Assembly: GCA_019118275.1 (NCBI GenBank)
Contig: DWZH01000035.1
Span: forward strand, 1 to 57,655
DNA length: 57,655 nt
Origin: Candidatus Brachybacterium merdavium
Lineage (GTDB): Bacteria > Actinomycetota > Actinomycetes > Actinomycetales > Dermabacteraceae
Reading direction: 5' to 3'
The notes beneath the pieces are model-generated. The model searched no databases, had not been told where the DNA came from, and saw only the letters and a program-made list of their open reading frames with translations. Both the position numbers and the translations under genes were made by a program. Shown here in pieces: positions 18,723 through 26,906 of this stretch; position 1 is the first letter of the stretch, and each line of letters begins with the position of its first letter.

Positions 18723-19619
18723 ATGCACAGCGCCGATCACTCTGCCGCGACCTCCCGGGACCTGTTCCCTACCCCGGAGAGCGAGACGCCCGCTCCCGCC
18801 GTGTCCCAGGGCGGCTCGGCGGGCACCCAGGCCCTGCCCCTGGGCGCCGAGGCCCCGATCCCGGCGGACTCGGCGCTGTCCGTGCGCGGGCTGTGCAAGT
18901 CCTACGGTGGCACCGAGGTCGTCCACGACCTGTCGCTGGATGTCCCGCGCGGCTCGTTCTACGGGATCGTCGGGCCCAATGGCGCGGGCAAGACCACCAC
19001 CTTGTCGATGGCGACCGGGCTGCTGCGTCCCACCGACGGCACGGCCCACGTGCTGGGCATCGACATGTGGGCCCGGCCCGAGCAGGCGAAGGCTCAGCTC
19101 GGGGTGCTGGCCGACGGGCTGCGCACCTTCGACCGGTTGACCGGCCGTGAGCTGCTGACCTATGTGGGACTGATCCGCGGGATGGAGGCGCGCACCGTCG
19201 AGGAGCGCACCGACTCGCTGCTGGCCGCCCTGGACCTCGCGGAGGAGGACGGCAAACTGGTGGTGGACTACTCCGCCGGCATGACCAAGAAGATCCTGCT
19301 GGCCAGCGCCTTGATCCACGGTCCGCGGCTTCTCGTGCTCGATGAGCCGCTGGAGGCGGTCGACCCGGTCTCCGCGCAGGTGATCCGGAAGATCCTCACC
19401 GCCTATGTGGGCGGTGGCGGGACGGTCGTGCTGTCCAGCCATGTGATGGAGCTGGTCGAGGGGCTGTGCAGCCACGTCGCGATCATCGCCAGGGGCGAGC
19501 TGCTGGCCGACGGCACCCTGGACGAGGTCCGCCGCGGCGGCAGCCTGGTCCAGACGTTCATCGATCTGGTCGGCGGCGGCGACGTCGCGGAGGGGAGCCT
19601 GTCGTGGTTGGAGTCCTGA
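18723..19619 (+). CDS. ABC transporter ATP-binding protein
   Basis: This 298-residue ATPase of an ABC-2-like exporter begins with a disordered tail of about 45 residues. Walker A is GPNGAGKT (84-91), the signature loop is the atypical YSAGMTKK instead of LSGGQ, and Walker B is LLVLDEP followed by LEAVDP. The H-loop is in LSSHVMELVE. The changed signature is seen in some heteromeric or regulatory ABC ATPases, so activity is likely but unproven. The start is ATG 18723. It overlaps the permease gene. Confidence 0.9.
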   Translation: MHSADHSAATSRDLFPTPESETPAPAVSQGGSAGTQALPLGAEAPIPADSALSVRGLCKSYGGTEVVHDLSLDVPRGSFYGIVGPNGAGKTTTLSMATGLLRPTDGTAHVLGIDMWARPEQAKAQLGVLADGLRTFDRLTGRELLTYVGLIRGMEARTVEERTDSLLAALDLAEEDGKLVVDYSAGMTKKILLASALIHGPRLLVLDEPLEAVDPVSAQVIRKILTAYVGGGGTVVLSSHVMELVEGLCSHVAIIARGELLADGTLDEVRRGGSLVQTFIDLVGGGDVAEGSLSWLES

Positions 19620-21316
19620 GCAGCGAGCACGCTGCCACCGCGGCGGCCAGCGACGTCCGCCGGCGTTCGATCACCCAGCGGGAGCTGATCCCGCTGATGC
19701 TGACGTTGAAGTGGCGGCTGTGGAAGCGGTCGTACCGCAAGAACATCGGCAAGCTGATCGGCACCGTCTTCGGCGCCCTCTATGGGATCGGCGGTCTGGT
19801 GGGGCTGGCGTTCCTGTTCCTGGGCACCACGCTGTGGAGCGGAGAGGGCGAGGTCTTCCCGCTGATCATCCGGGGCCTGGGGTCCGTGACCGTGCTGCTG
19901 TGGCTGCTGATCCCGGTGCTGGCTTTCGGGGTCGACGACACCCTGGATCCGCGGTCCTTCGCACTGTTCCCCCGCTCCGCCCGGGAGCTGCAGCCGGGCA
20001 TGTTCGCCGCTGCGGCGATGAGCCTGCCGACTCTGTTCACGGTGCTGGCCGTGGGCGTGGCCACGGCCTTCGAGGTGCTCTGGCTGGTGGTCTACGGGCA
20101 GGGCCCGGTGTGGATCGTCGCCGCCCTGGTGGTGCTGGTCCCAGCGAACCTCGCGGCCGTTGCCCTGTGCCTGCTGCTGCCGCGCGCCTGGTTCGCCCAC
20201 TCCGCCTCGCGGAGCTCCTCACGCAGTGGGCGTGAGCTCGGCGGGATCGTCGCGATGATCGTCATGTTCATCGCGATCTACGGCTTCTCCCTGGGGATGC
20301 AGTCGCTGGACGGCATCGACGTCGAGCAGCTCGTCCGCTGGGCGCCGATAGCCGTCGAGGTGGCCGCCTGGACCCCGCTCGGGGCCCCGTTCGCTGTGCC
20401 CATGGACCTGGCCGAGGGGCGGGCGCTGACCGCGGCGGCGCGGACGCTGATCAGCGCGGTGTCCCTCGTCGTGGTCTGGCGGTGGTGGCGGCGCTCGATC
20501 GACGTGGCGCTGACCTCTGCGCTCAGCGGAGACGCCTCCTCGGGGACCACCAAGGTCTCCCCCTTGGTACCGCGCTTCGTCCGTCCCTCGGCCTTCGGCG
20601 CCGTCCTGGGCCGCTCGCTGCGCTACTGGCGCCGCGACACCCGGTACCTCGCCGCGATCGGCATCTACCCGGTCATGCTCATCTTCTTGACCGCGATGGG
20701 CTTCATGCTGCCCGAGACGCGCGCGATGATGCTGACCATCGTGGTGATGATGGGTGGGTTCACGAGCATCTCGGTGGCCAACGAGATCGGCTACGACGGA
20801 CCAGCGGGATGGGTCAACATCACCGCCGGTCTGCCCGCCCGGGCCAACCTGCTGGGCCGTATCGCCGCGATCGCGATCATCATGGGCCCACCGGTGCTGC
20901 TGATCACGGCCATCGTGCCGGCCCTGTACGGCATGGGGCAGCTGGTCCCCCTGACCATGCTGGGGGCGCTGGGCATGATGCTCACCGGCTGGGGGCTGTC
21001 GCTGCTGGTCGGTGTGCTCCTGCCGTACCCGACCTCGGCGCCCGGCACCAATCCGATGAAGGACAAGTCGGCCTCGAGCGGGAACGCGATGCTGGCGATG
21101 ACGATCGCCTCGCTGGGGCTGTTCGTCCCGCAGCTGCCGGCCATCGGCGTGGCGACCTGGGGGCTGATCACCGGGGACCTCACCATCCAGCTGATCGCCG
21201 GAGCGATGTCAGTCCTCCTCGGGGCGGTCGCGTTCGTCGTCGGCGCGAAGATCGCCACCAGGCGCCTGGACCGGCGGTATCCGGACCTGTTCCAGAAAGT
21301 CCGCAGCCACGTCTGA
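19604..21316 (+). CDS. Large ABC transporter permease
   Basis: This 570-residue membrane protein has about twelve hydrophobic segments in two halves separated by a cytoplasmic region (about 290-325). The layout suggests a fused, single-chain permease partner for the preceding ATPase. Its internal halves begin near LIGTVFGALYGIGGLVGLAFLF and YLAAIGIYPVMLIFLTAMG. GTG 19604 lies within the ATPase gene (16-base overlap), with AGGGGAG seven bases upstream. I do not recognise the substrate. The C-terminus ends with a basic tail. Confidence 0.85.
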   Translation: MVGVLSSEHAATAAASDVRRRSITQRELIPLMLTLKWRLWKRSYRKNIGKLIGTVFGALYGIGGLVGLAFLFLGTTLWSGEGEVFPLIIRGLGSVTVLLWLLIPVLAFGVDDTLDPRSFALFPRSARELQPGMFAAAAMSLPTLFTVLAVGVATAFEVLWLVVYGQGPVWIVAALVVLVPANLAAVALCLLLPRAWFAHSASRSSSRSGRELGGIVAMIVMFIAIYGFSLGMQSLDGIDVEQLVRWAPIAVEVAAWTPLGAPFAVPMDLAEGRALTAAARTLISAVSLVVVWRWWRRSIDVALTSALSGDASSGTTKVSPLVPRFVRPSAFGAVLGRSLRYWRRDTRYLAAIGIYPVMLIFLTAMGFMLPETRAMMLTIVVMMGGFTSISVANEIGYDGPAGWVNITAGLPARANLLGRIAAIAIIMGPPVLLITAIVPALYGMGQLVPLTMLGALGMMLTGWGLSLLVGVLLPYPTSAPGTNPMKDKSASSGNAMLAMTIASLGLFVPQLPAIGVATWGLITGDLTIQLIAGAMSVLLGAVAFVVGAKIATRRLDRRYPDLFQKVRSHV

Positions 21317-21355
21317 GCCGCACGGGGCGGCCGACAGCGGGCCGACGGCCGTAGG

Positions 21356-21931
21356 TCAGGGGGCGGACGGGGCCGGCAGCTCGCGCCTCATCACCAGCGC
21401 GTCGATCCGGCGGTCACGGATGCGGTAATAACCCTCCCTGCGTCCGACCTCGGTGTATCCCGCGGCGGTGTAGAAGGCGCGGGCGCGCTCGTTGTCCTCG
21501 CGCACCTCGAGCAGCATCGAGAGGGCGCCGGCCTCCCGCGCGGCGTGCTCACACCACCGGAGCAGGGCGCGGCCGATCCCGACCCCGGGCCGACGGGTGC
21601 CGATGGTGTGCAAGTCCGCGGTCTCGCCGGCCAGCATGATGCCGGCGTACCCCAGCAGCTCCCCCTCGCCCAGCGCGACCACGTACCGGCGCCAGGGATG
21701 GTCGATCTCCTCCGCGAGCTGGAACACGTTCCAGGCCTCGTCGGGGAACAGCTCCAGCTCAGCGAAAGCGATCTCCTCGGCGTCGGCGAGCGTAGCCGGA
21801 CGCAGCAGCCACTCCGCTCCCGCAGAGGGAACGTCCGCGGCCCCCTCGCCTCCCGTGCCGGCGTCGCCTGCCGCGCCTGCCTCACGCGCGTCACCTGGAG
21901 CATCTGCGTCATGCGCGTCGCCTGTGGTCAT
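21356..21931 (-). CDS. rimI: RimI-like N-acetyltransferase
   Basis: This GNAT acetyltransferase would modify N-terminal amino groups; RimI acts on ribosomal protein S18. The domain starts near residue 40 (WLLRPATLADAEEIAFAEL). It includes the acetyl-CoA motif RRPGVGIGRALLRW and the C-terminal ARAFYTAAGYTEVGRREGYY. The first 40 residues are Ala/Gly/Asp-rich and repetitive, unlike family members. ATG 21931 lies one base after the tsaB stop. tsaD often follows rimI in actinobacteria, but here the gene cluster ends. Confidence 0.9.
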   Translation of the reverse strand: MTTGDAHDADAPGDAREAGAAGDAGTGGEGAADVPSAGAEWLLRPATLADAEEIAFAELELFPDEAWNVFQLAEEIDHPWRRYVVALGEGELLGYAGIMLAGETADLHTIGTRRPGVGIGRALLRWCEHAAREAGALSMLLEVREDNERARAFYTAAGYTEVGRREGYYRIRDRRIDALVMRRELPAPSAP

Positions 21932-21932
21932 C

Positions 21933-22625
21933 TCAGCGCCCCAGCGCGGACTTGCGGGCGGTGGGCTTGGCGGCATCCGGTTCCCGCAGGTACATCGGTT
22001 CGGTGCTGGAGAGGTCCTCGCCCTGGGTGGCCAGCTGCGCCGCCGCCTGGAGCAGGTGGCCCGCGTCGGCGTGGATCAGCTCCGCGGTGGCCGGCAGCAG
22101 CTCGGGGTACAGGCGAGTGCCGGAGCCCACCAGCAGGTCGCAGGCTCGCAGCTGCTCGAACACGGCGGCCGGGGGGTCGACGGCCGGGCCGTCCTCGCGC
22201 GTCACCTGGCCGCTGGGACCGCGGCGGTAACGGGCGTGGTAGATCTCGCGGCGGCGGGCGTCCAGGGCCACCGCGACCGTGGCCGGCCCCTGGACTCGGG
22301 CCAGCGCCTGATGCGCCAGGGCGTCCAGGGAGCTGAGCCCGTACAGGGGGATGTCCAGCACGGCGGCGATGGTGCGGGCGGTCACCAGACCCACGCGCAG
22401 GCCGGTGAAGGGGCCCGGCCCGCGCCCGACCACGATCCCGGTCAGCTCGCTGCGGGCGGTGCCCGCCCGGGCGGTGGTGGCGTCGATCAGGTCCAGCAGC
22501 ACCTCATCGTGGTGGCGGGCACGCTCATCGGAGGTCACTGCGAGGATCTCGGGGGCGGGACCGGTGAGGTCGCCGCGGGCGACGGCGACGCTGACCGCCC
22601 CGGAGGTATCGATTCCCAGCAGCAT
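21933..22625 (-). CDS. tsaB: tRNA threonylcarbamoyladenosine protein TsaB
   Basis: TsaB is the non-catalytic ASKHA-fold partner of TsaD in t6A37 tRNA modification. The 230 residues begin MLLGIDTSGAVSVAV and contain the dimer-interface motif GRGPGPFTGLRVGLVTARTIA, both typical. The start at 22625 shares one base with the tsaE stop (TGATG), so translation is coupled. It lies in the alr-tsaE-tsaB-rimI operon. Confidence 0.95.
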   Translation of the reverse strand: MLLGIDTSGAVSVAVARGDLTGPAPEILAVTSDERARHHDEVLLDLIDATTARAGTARSELTGIVVGRGPGPFTGLRVGLVTARTIAAVLDIPLYGLSSLDALAHQALARVQGPATVAVALDARRREIYHARYRRGPSGQVTREDGPAVDPPAAVFEQLRACDLLVGSGTRLYPELLPATAELIHADAGHLLQAAAQLATQGEDLSSTEPMYLREPDAAKPTARKSALGR

Positions 22626-23182
22626 CAGTTCTCCTCCTCGGGGGCGGGGGCAGCGGTGAGCTCGACGGTGTGGCCGGCGGCCCGCAGCGCGGTGGTGAGC
22701 TGCTCGGTCGCGGTCTCGTCCCAGCGGGGGCCCCGGGGCGTCAGGCGCAGCGTGCGCGGTTCCTCGGGCTCGTCGGGGTCCTCGACCTGGGCGGGTCGGT
22801 CGAGCTGGATCAGCAGGGTGGAGTCCGCCAGGTGCTCGACCCGGTCGCGGCCCCATTCGACGACCGTGACGGCCTCGTCGAGCTCGGCCTCGAGGTCGAG
22901 GTCGTCGATGTCGGCGCTCTCGCCCAGCCGGTAGGCGTCCACATGCACCAGCGCCGGTCCCCCGCGCAGGCTGGGGTGGACGCGGGCGATGACGAAGGTG
23001 GGCGAGGCGACCGGTCCGCGCACCTGGAGGCCCTGTCCCAGGCCCTGGGTGAAAGTGGTCTTGCCGGCCCCGAGCGGGCCGTCCAGGACCAGCAGGTCCC
23101 CGGCCCGCAGCACGTCGGCGAGCGCCGCGGCGGCGGTGCGGGTCCCCTCGGTGCGGTCGGTGTGCAGCACCAGCCCGCTCAT
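22625..23182 (-). CDS. tsaE: tRNA threonylcarbamoyladenosine ATPase TsaE
   Basis: TsaE is the small ATPase that resets the TsaBD complex during t6A synthesis. Its P-loop GPLGAGKTT is at 35-43. The GPVASPTFV segment, VHVDAYRLGES (Walker-B-like) and VTVVEWGRDR all match the family. At 185 residues it is slightly longer than usual because of an acidic insertion near 135-145. Its ATG overlaps the alr stop by four bases (ATGA), fixing the start. Confidence 0.95.
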   Translation of the reverse strand: MSGLVLHTDRTEGTRTAAAALADVLRAGDLLVLDGPLGAGKTTFTQGLGQGLQVRGPVASPTFVIARVHPSLRGGPALVHVDAYRLGESADIDDLDLEAELDEAVTVVEWGRDRVEHLADSTLLIQLDRPAQVEDPDEPEEPRTLRLTPRGPRWDETATEQLTTALRAAGHTVELTAAPAPEEEN

Positions 23183-24351
23183 GACAGAACCTGTCGGGCG
23201 ACCCGGCCGGATACGGAGGTGACCACCTCGTAGGGGATCGTGCCGGCCGCGAGCGCCCATTCGTCGGCGCCGACGGCGGAGGGTTCGTGGGGGGCGCCCC
23301 CCGAGTCCCCGAAGATCACCACCTCGTCCCCGGGCGCGGCCTCGCTGTCCGGGCCCAGGTCCACGACGATCTGGTCCATGCTGATCCGTCCCACCTGCGG
23401 GACGCGGCGGTCCCCGGCGGCGGTGCGCACGAGCACCTCGCAGCGATCGCTGCCGGCGCGGTGCAGACCGTCGGCGTAACCCAGCGGCACCAGGCCCAGC
23501 CGGGTGGGCTGGGCGGTGTGGTGGATGCGTCCGTAGCCGACGGCGTGGCCCTCGGGGACGTCCTTGACGATCGCCAGGCGGCTGGTCAGGGTCATGGCGG
23601 GTCGCAGCGGCACATCGGTGGGCACCGGCGGGTAGCCGTACAGGGCGATGCCGGGGCGCACCAGGTCGCGGTGCAGGTCGGGCCGGGACAGCAGGGCGGC
23701 GGAGTTGGCGATGTGCTGCAGCGGGATGGGGCCGACCTCGTCGGCGAGCGCCTCACACGTGGAGTCGAAGACCTCGACCTGCTGGTCGGTGGCGGGGTCG
23801 GCCGGGTCGTCGGCGCTGGTCAGGTGGGTCCAGGCGGCGACCAGCTGGAGGAACTCGTCGTCCCGCACGGTCCTGCCGATGTCGCGGGCCAGGGACGGTG
23901 CGGCGCCGTTGCGGCCCATGCCGGTATCGATCTTCAGGTGCACCCGGGCGCGGCGCTCAGCCTGCTGGGCGGCGGCGCTCGCCAGGTGCAGCATCTCCAG
24001 CGAGCCCACCGAGACATCGATGCCGGAGCCGATCACCTCGGGCAGGACCTGCTCGGCGGTGTGCGGTTCGTACAGCCAGGTCAGGATGGGCACGTCGAGG
24101 CCGGCGCGGGCCAGGGCCAGGGCACTGGCGGGATGGGCCACCCCCAGCCAGGTCGCTCCGCCTTCGAGGGCGGCGCGGGCGGCGGTGAGCATCCCGTGTC
24201 CGTACCCGTCGGCCTTGACCACGGCCATCAGCGCGGTCTGCTCCTGGAGCAGTCCGGTCAGTGCCCGGGTGTTCTCGGTGATCGCCGAGGGGTCGATGAG
24301 GACCCGGTTCGGCAGGTGCCGAGGGTCCTCGGCGGGGATCGGGAGGGTCAT
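23179..24351 (-). CDS. alr: Alanine racemase
   Basis: This PLP enzyme makes D-alanine for peptidoglycan. The 390 residues include the PLP lysine K46 in MAVVKADGYGHG and the second catalytic tyrosine in the VGYGR segment of the C-terminal beta domain, followed by LGLVPLGYADG. RPGIALYGYPP and RISMDQIVVDLG also fit. AAGGAG precedes ATG 24351. It lies 13 bases downstream of nnr in the acpS-to-rimI operon. Confidence 0.96.
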   Translation of the reverse strand: MTLPIPAEDPRHLPNRVLIDPSAITENTRALTGLLQEQTALMAVVKADGYGHGMLTAARAALEGGATWLGVAHPASALALARAGLDVPILTWLYEPHTAEQVLPEVIGSGIDVSVGSLEMLHLASAAAQQAERRARVHLKIDTGMGRNGAAPSLARDIGRTVRDDEFLQLVAAWTHLTSADDPADPATDQQVEVFDSTCEALADEVGPIPLQHIANSAALLSRPDLHRDLVRPGIALYGYPPVPTDVPLRPAMTLTSRLAIVKDVPEGHAVGYGRIHHTAQPTRLGLVPLGYADGLHRAGSDRCEVLVRTAAGDRRVPQVGRISMDQIVVDLGPDSEAAPGDEVVIFGDSGGAPHEPSAVGADEWALAAGTIPYEVVTSVSGRVARQVLS

Positions 24352-24364
24352 CGGACTCCTTCGC

Positions 24365-26032
24365 TCACGGCGTCGCGTCCGCCAGGATAGCGGCGAGGGT
24401 GCGGGGCAGGTGGTCGGCGACGTCCAGCGCCACCAGGGGCATCAATCCGTCACGGGAGGCGCAGCGGCCGGCGCGGCCGTGGAGGAGGGCTCCCAGGGCG
24501 GCGGCATCGGGGCCGGGCAGTCCGGCGGCCAGCAGCGCGCCGAGCATCCCGGCCAGCACGTCTCCGGTGCCGGCGGTGGCCAGCTGGGAGGTGGCGTCGT
24601 CCTGGGTCCGCAGGGGTCCGCCGTCGCCGGGGGCGATCACGGTGACCGCGCCCTTGTGCAGGACGGTGGCACCGGTCCTGGCGGCCAGGGCGGAGGCGAG
24701 CTCAGCCACCGGTCGCCGGGGGTCGATGTCCAGGCGGCGGGCCAGCCGGGCGGCCTCTCCGCCGTGCGGGGTGAGGATCACGTGGGGGCCGAAGCGGTCG
24801 TCGCCGGTCAGGGTGTCCAGTCCCCCCGCGTCGATCACGCCTCGCTCCAGCTCGCCGGTGCCGATCAGCAGCAGCTCGACCCCGGCGCGGGCGCGGGGGT
24901 CCTGGGGCGGCATGCCGGATCCGACCACCAGGGCGTGGGTGCGTCCGATCTGCTCGAGGTCGATGGCCGGCCGGCCCGCGGTCTCGTGCCCGCTGGCGTC
25001 GGCGGCACCGGGGGGTGCGTCGGCATCGGGGGCGCGGTGGCCGATGATCTCGGGCCGGGTGCGCAGTACCAGGTCGAGCACGGGGGCGGGGGCCACGCAG
25101 CGCACCATGCCGGCACCGGTCCGGGCGGCGCCGGCAGAAGCCAGGACGGCGGCGCCGGGGAAGGCGCTGCTGCCGGCGGCGACGGTCACGACGCCGCGGG
25201 AGTACTTGGTGGCATCGCGCCCGGGCCGGGGCCACAGCTGCTGCACATCGGCGTCGGTCAGGCGCAGCACGTCCGGTCGCTGCGCGGTCAGGGACGGCTC
25301 GAGGCCGATATCGGCCAGGTGGAGCGTGCCGGCGAGTTCGGTGCCTGCAGGAAGCAGCAGGCCGGCCTTGACGGCACCGAAGGTGATGGTCTCGACGGCC
25401 ACCAGTGCCCCCTCGGCGGCCGCGCCGGTGGTGGCGTCGAGGAAGCTGGGGAGGTCGACGGCGATCACCGGGACGCCGTGGTCGCGCACCGTGCGCAACA
25501 GCTCGGTGAGGTGCGCGGGGATCTGGGGGCGGCCCCCGATGCCCAGGATCGCATCGACCACCAGGTCCGCGGTCCGCACCAGGTCGGACAGCCGCGGCTG
25601 GTCCAGGTCGTTGAGTTGGTGGATGGTCCCGTCGGCCTCGGTGAAGGCGGTGGCGCCGCCATCGTGGACGGTGTCGGAGACGGCGATGGCTTCGATGTCC
25701 ACGCCGTCACGTCGCAGGGCCGCGGCGGCGTGCAGACCGTCGCCGCCGTTGGCACCGGACCCGGCGAGCAGCAGCACGCGCTGCGCCGACGGGGCGGGGG
25801 CATCGGAACTGCCCGCGGCGGTTCCCGCAGTATCGGCGTGCGGCGCGCCGGTCACTGCGTCGGCGTAGGGCCCAGATCCGCTGCTGGGCCGGGGCCGCTG
25901 GACGTTGCTGGTCAGATGCACCCGGATCCTGTCGGCCAGGGCCTGTGCGGCACGCAGCATCAGCGGCTCCCCCGCGTCGAGCAGGGGACGCTCGGCCGCT
26001 CGGATCGCCGCGGCGCCGAATCCGTGGATCAT
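24365..26032 (-). CDS. nnr: Bifunctional NAD(P)HX epimerase/dehydratase
   Basis: This enzyme repairs hydrated NAD(P)H. The N-terminal epimerase domain (about 1-225) has GSGANGGDGLHAA and VVDAILGIGGR. The C-terminal ADP-dependent dehydratase domain has VVGSGMPPQD, VILTPHGGEAARL and QLATAGTGDVLAGMLGALLAAG. The 555 residues include an Ala/Gly/Ser/Pro-rich insertion (about 45-84) inside the epimerase domain just before the GSGANGGDG loop. The ATG overlaps the acpS stop by four bases. Confidence 0.95.
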   Translation of the reverse strand: MIHGFGAAAIRAAERPLLDAGEPLMLRAAQALADRIRVHLTSNVQRPRPSSGSGPYADAVTGAPHADTAGTAAGSSDAPAPSAQRVLLLAGSGANGGDGLHAAAALRRDGVDIEAIAVSDTVHDGGATAFTEADGTIHQLNDLDQPRLSDLVRTADLVVDAILGIGGRPQIPAHLTELLRTVRDHGVPVIAVDLPSFLDATTGAAAEGALVAVETITFGAVKAGLLLPAGTELAGTLHLADIGLEPSLTAQRPDVLRLTDADVQQLWPRPGRDATKYSRGVVTVAAGSSAFPGAAVLASAGAARTGAGMVRCVAPAPVLDLVLRTRPEIIGHRAPDADAPPGAADASGHETAGRPAIDLEQIGRTHALVVGSGMPPQDPRARAGVELLLIGTGELERGVIDAGGLDTLTGDDRFGPHVILTPHGGEAARLARRLDIDPRRPVAELASALAARTGATVLHKGAVTVIAPGDGGPLRTQDDATSQLATAGTGDVLAGMLGALLAAGLPGPDAAALGALLHGRAGRCASRDGLMPLVALDVADHLPRTLAAILADATP

Positions 26033-26574
26033 GAGCGGCCTCCTTCGGTGGGATGCTGACCCGCCCGCGCCCGGGCGGCGGTACCCGGGCCCGTGCCCGC
26101 CGCTGTGTCGGTGCCTGTCTCGGCTGCGGTGTCGGGGCCTGGGGCGATCGCGGTGCCGGGACCTGCCCCGGTCGCGGTGTCTGTGTCTGATCCGGCTGCG
26201 GTGTCGGTGTCTGACGCGGCCGGCTGCTCGCTCTCGGCGACCACGATGGCGGTGGCGATATTGCCGTCATGGGACAGCGAGAGGTGCAGGTGCCCCACGC
26301 CCAGCCTCTCGGCGGCCCGCAGAGTGGCTCCCCGCAACGAGAGATAGGGCCGGCGGGCCGCGGTGCGCCGCACCGTCACGTCCTGCCAGGAGAAGTCCCC
26401 GGGAGCCCCGAGGGCCTTCCCGACCGCTTCCTTCGCGGCCACGCGGGCCGCGCGGGAGGCGGACGGCAGACCCCGCTCCCCCGGGGTGAACAGCCGTTCC
26501 AACAATGCCGGGGTGCGCTCGATCCGACCGGCGAGGCGCGCGATGTCCACGACGTCGACACCGACCCCGAGCAC
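26029..26574 (-). CDS. acpS: Holo-ACP synthase with long repetitive C-terminal tail
   Basis: AcpS transfers 4'-phosphopantetheine to acyl carrier protein. The catalytic core (1-115) has VLGVGVDVVDIARL with the Mg-binding Asp, FTPGERG, ARVAAKEAVGKALG and HLHLSLSHDGNIATAIVV. GTG 26574 is chosen because GGGAGGA lies exactly seven bases upstream and gives the normal N-terminus. An in-frame ATG at 26835 would add 87 low-complexity residues. After the core come about 60 Thr/Asp/Gly/Ala-rich residues with an approximately 8-residue period, absent from ordinary AcpS. Confidence 0.9.
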   Translation of the reverse strand: MLGVGVDVVDIARLAGRIERTPALLERLFTPGERGLPSASRAARVAAKEAVGKALGAPGDFSWQDVTVRRTAARRPYLSLRGATLRAAERLGVGHLHLSLSHDGNIATAIVVAESEQPAASDTDTAAGSDTDTATGAGPGTAIAPGPDTAAETGTDTAAGTGPGTAARARAGQHPTEGGRS

Positions 26575-26901
26575 GGAGCCGTCCTCCCGAGGGATGAAGG
26601 CCCGTCCGATGAACTCGTCGTCGCCACGCGCTGCCCGACAGGCGCCGTGGTCGTCAGCAGTGCCGGGCGCATCGGTGTCGCGCGCGTCGGCGGTGCCGTG
26701 GTCGTCGGCTGGACCGCGGTCGTGGGCGGCCCCGCACGAGTCGGCGGCGCGACCGTCGGCCGTGCCGTGGTCGTCGGAGCGGAGAGACCCCTCCCCGGGA
26801 CGGGGCGGGGCAGACGCGTCGTAGCCGGGGGTCATCCCGGCAGTATCACACCCCGCACCCGGATCGTGGTGCTCAGCTGCTCGCTCGTGGTGCTCAGCCG
26901 C
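26575..26901. other. Repeat-bearing gap upstream of acpS
   Basis: This 327-base gap between glmS and acpS contains GCCGTGGTCGTC three times (26644-26655, 26695-26706, 26765-26776) amid degenerate GTCGGCG-type sequence. The GGGAGGA ribosome site for acpS lies at about 26588-26582. If the upstream ATG at 26835 were used instead, most of this stretch would be coding. Confidence 0.55.
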
Positions 26902-26906
26902 TCACT
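26865..26906. repeat. 21-bp tandem duplication spanning the glmS stop codon
   Basis: Units at 26865-26885 and 26886-26906 share CGTGGTGCTCAGC plus a variable tail. The glmS stop (26904-26902) is inside the second unit. Confidence 0.8.

Noticed and set aside
23648-26059. 803-residue plus-strand open frame
   Set aside because: It is antisense to alr and nnr, Gly/Ala/Gln-rich and without motifs. The genuine genes are on the other strand.
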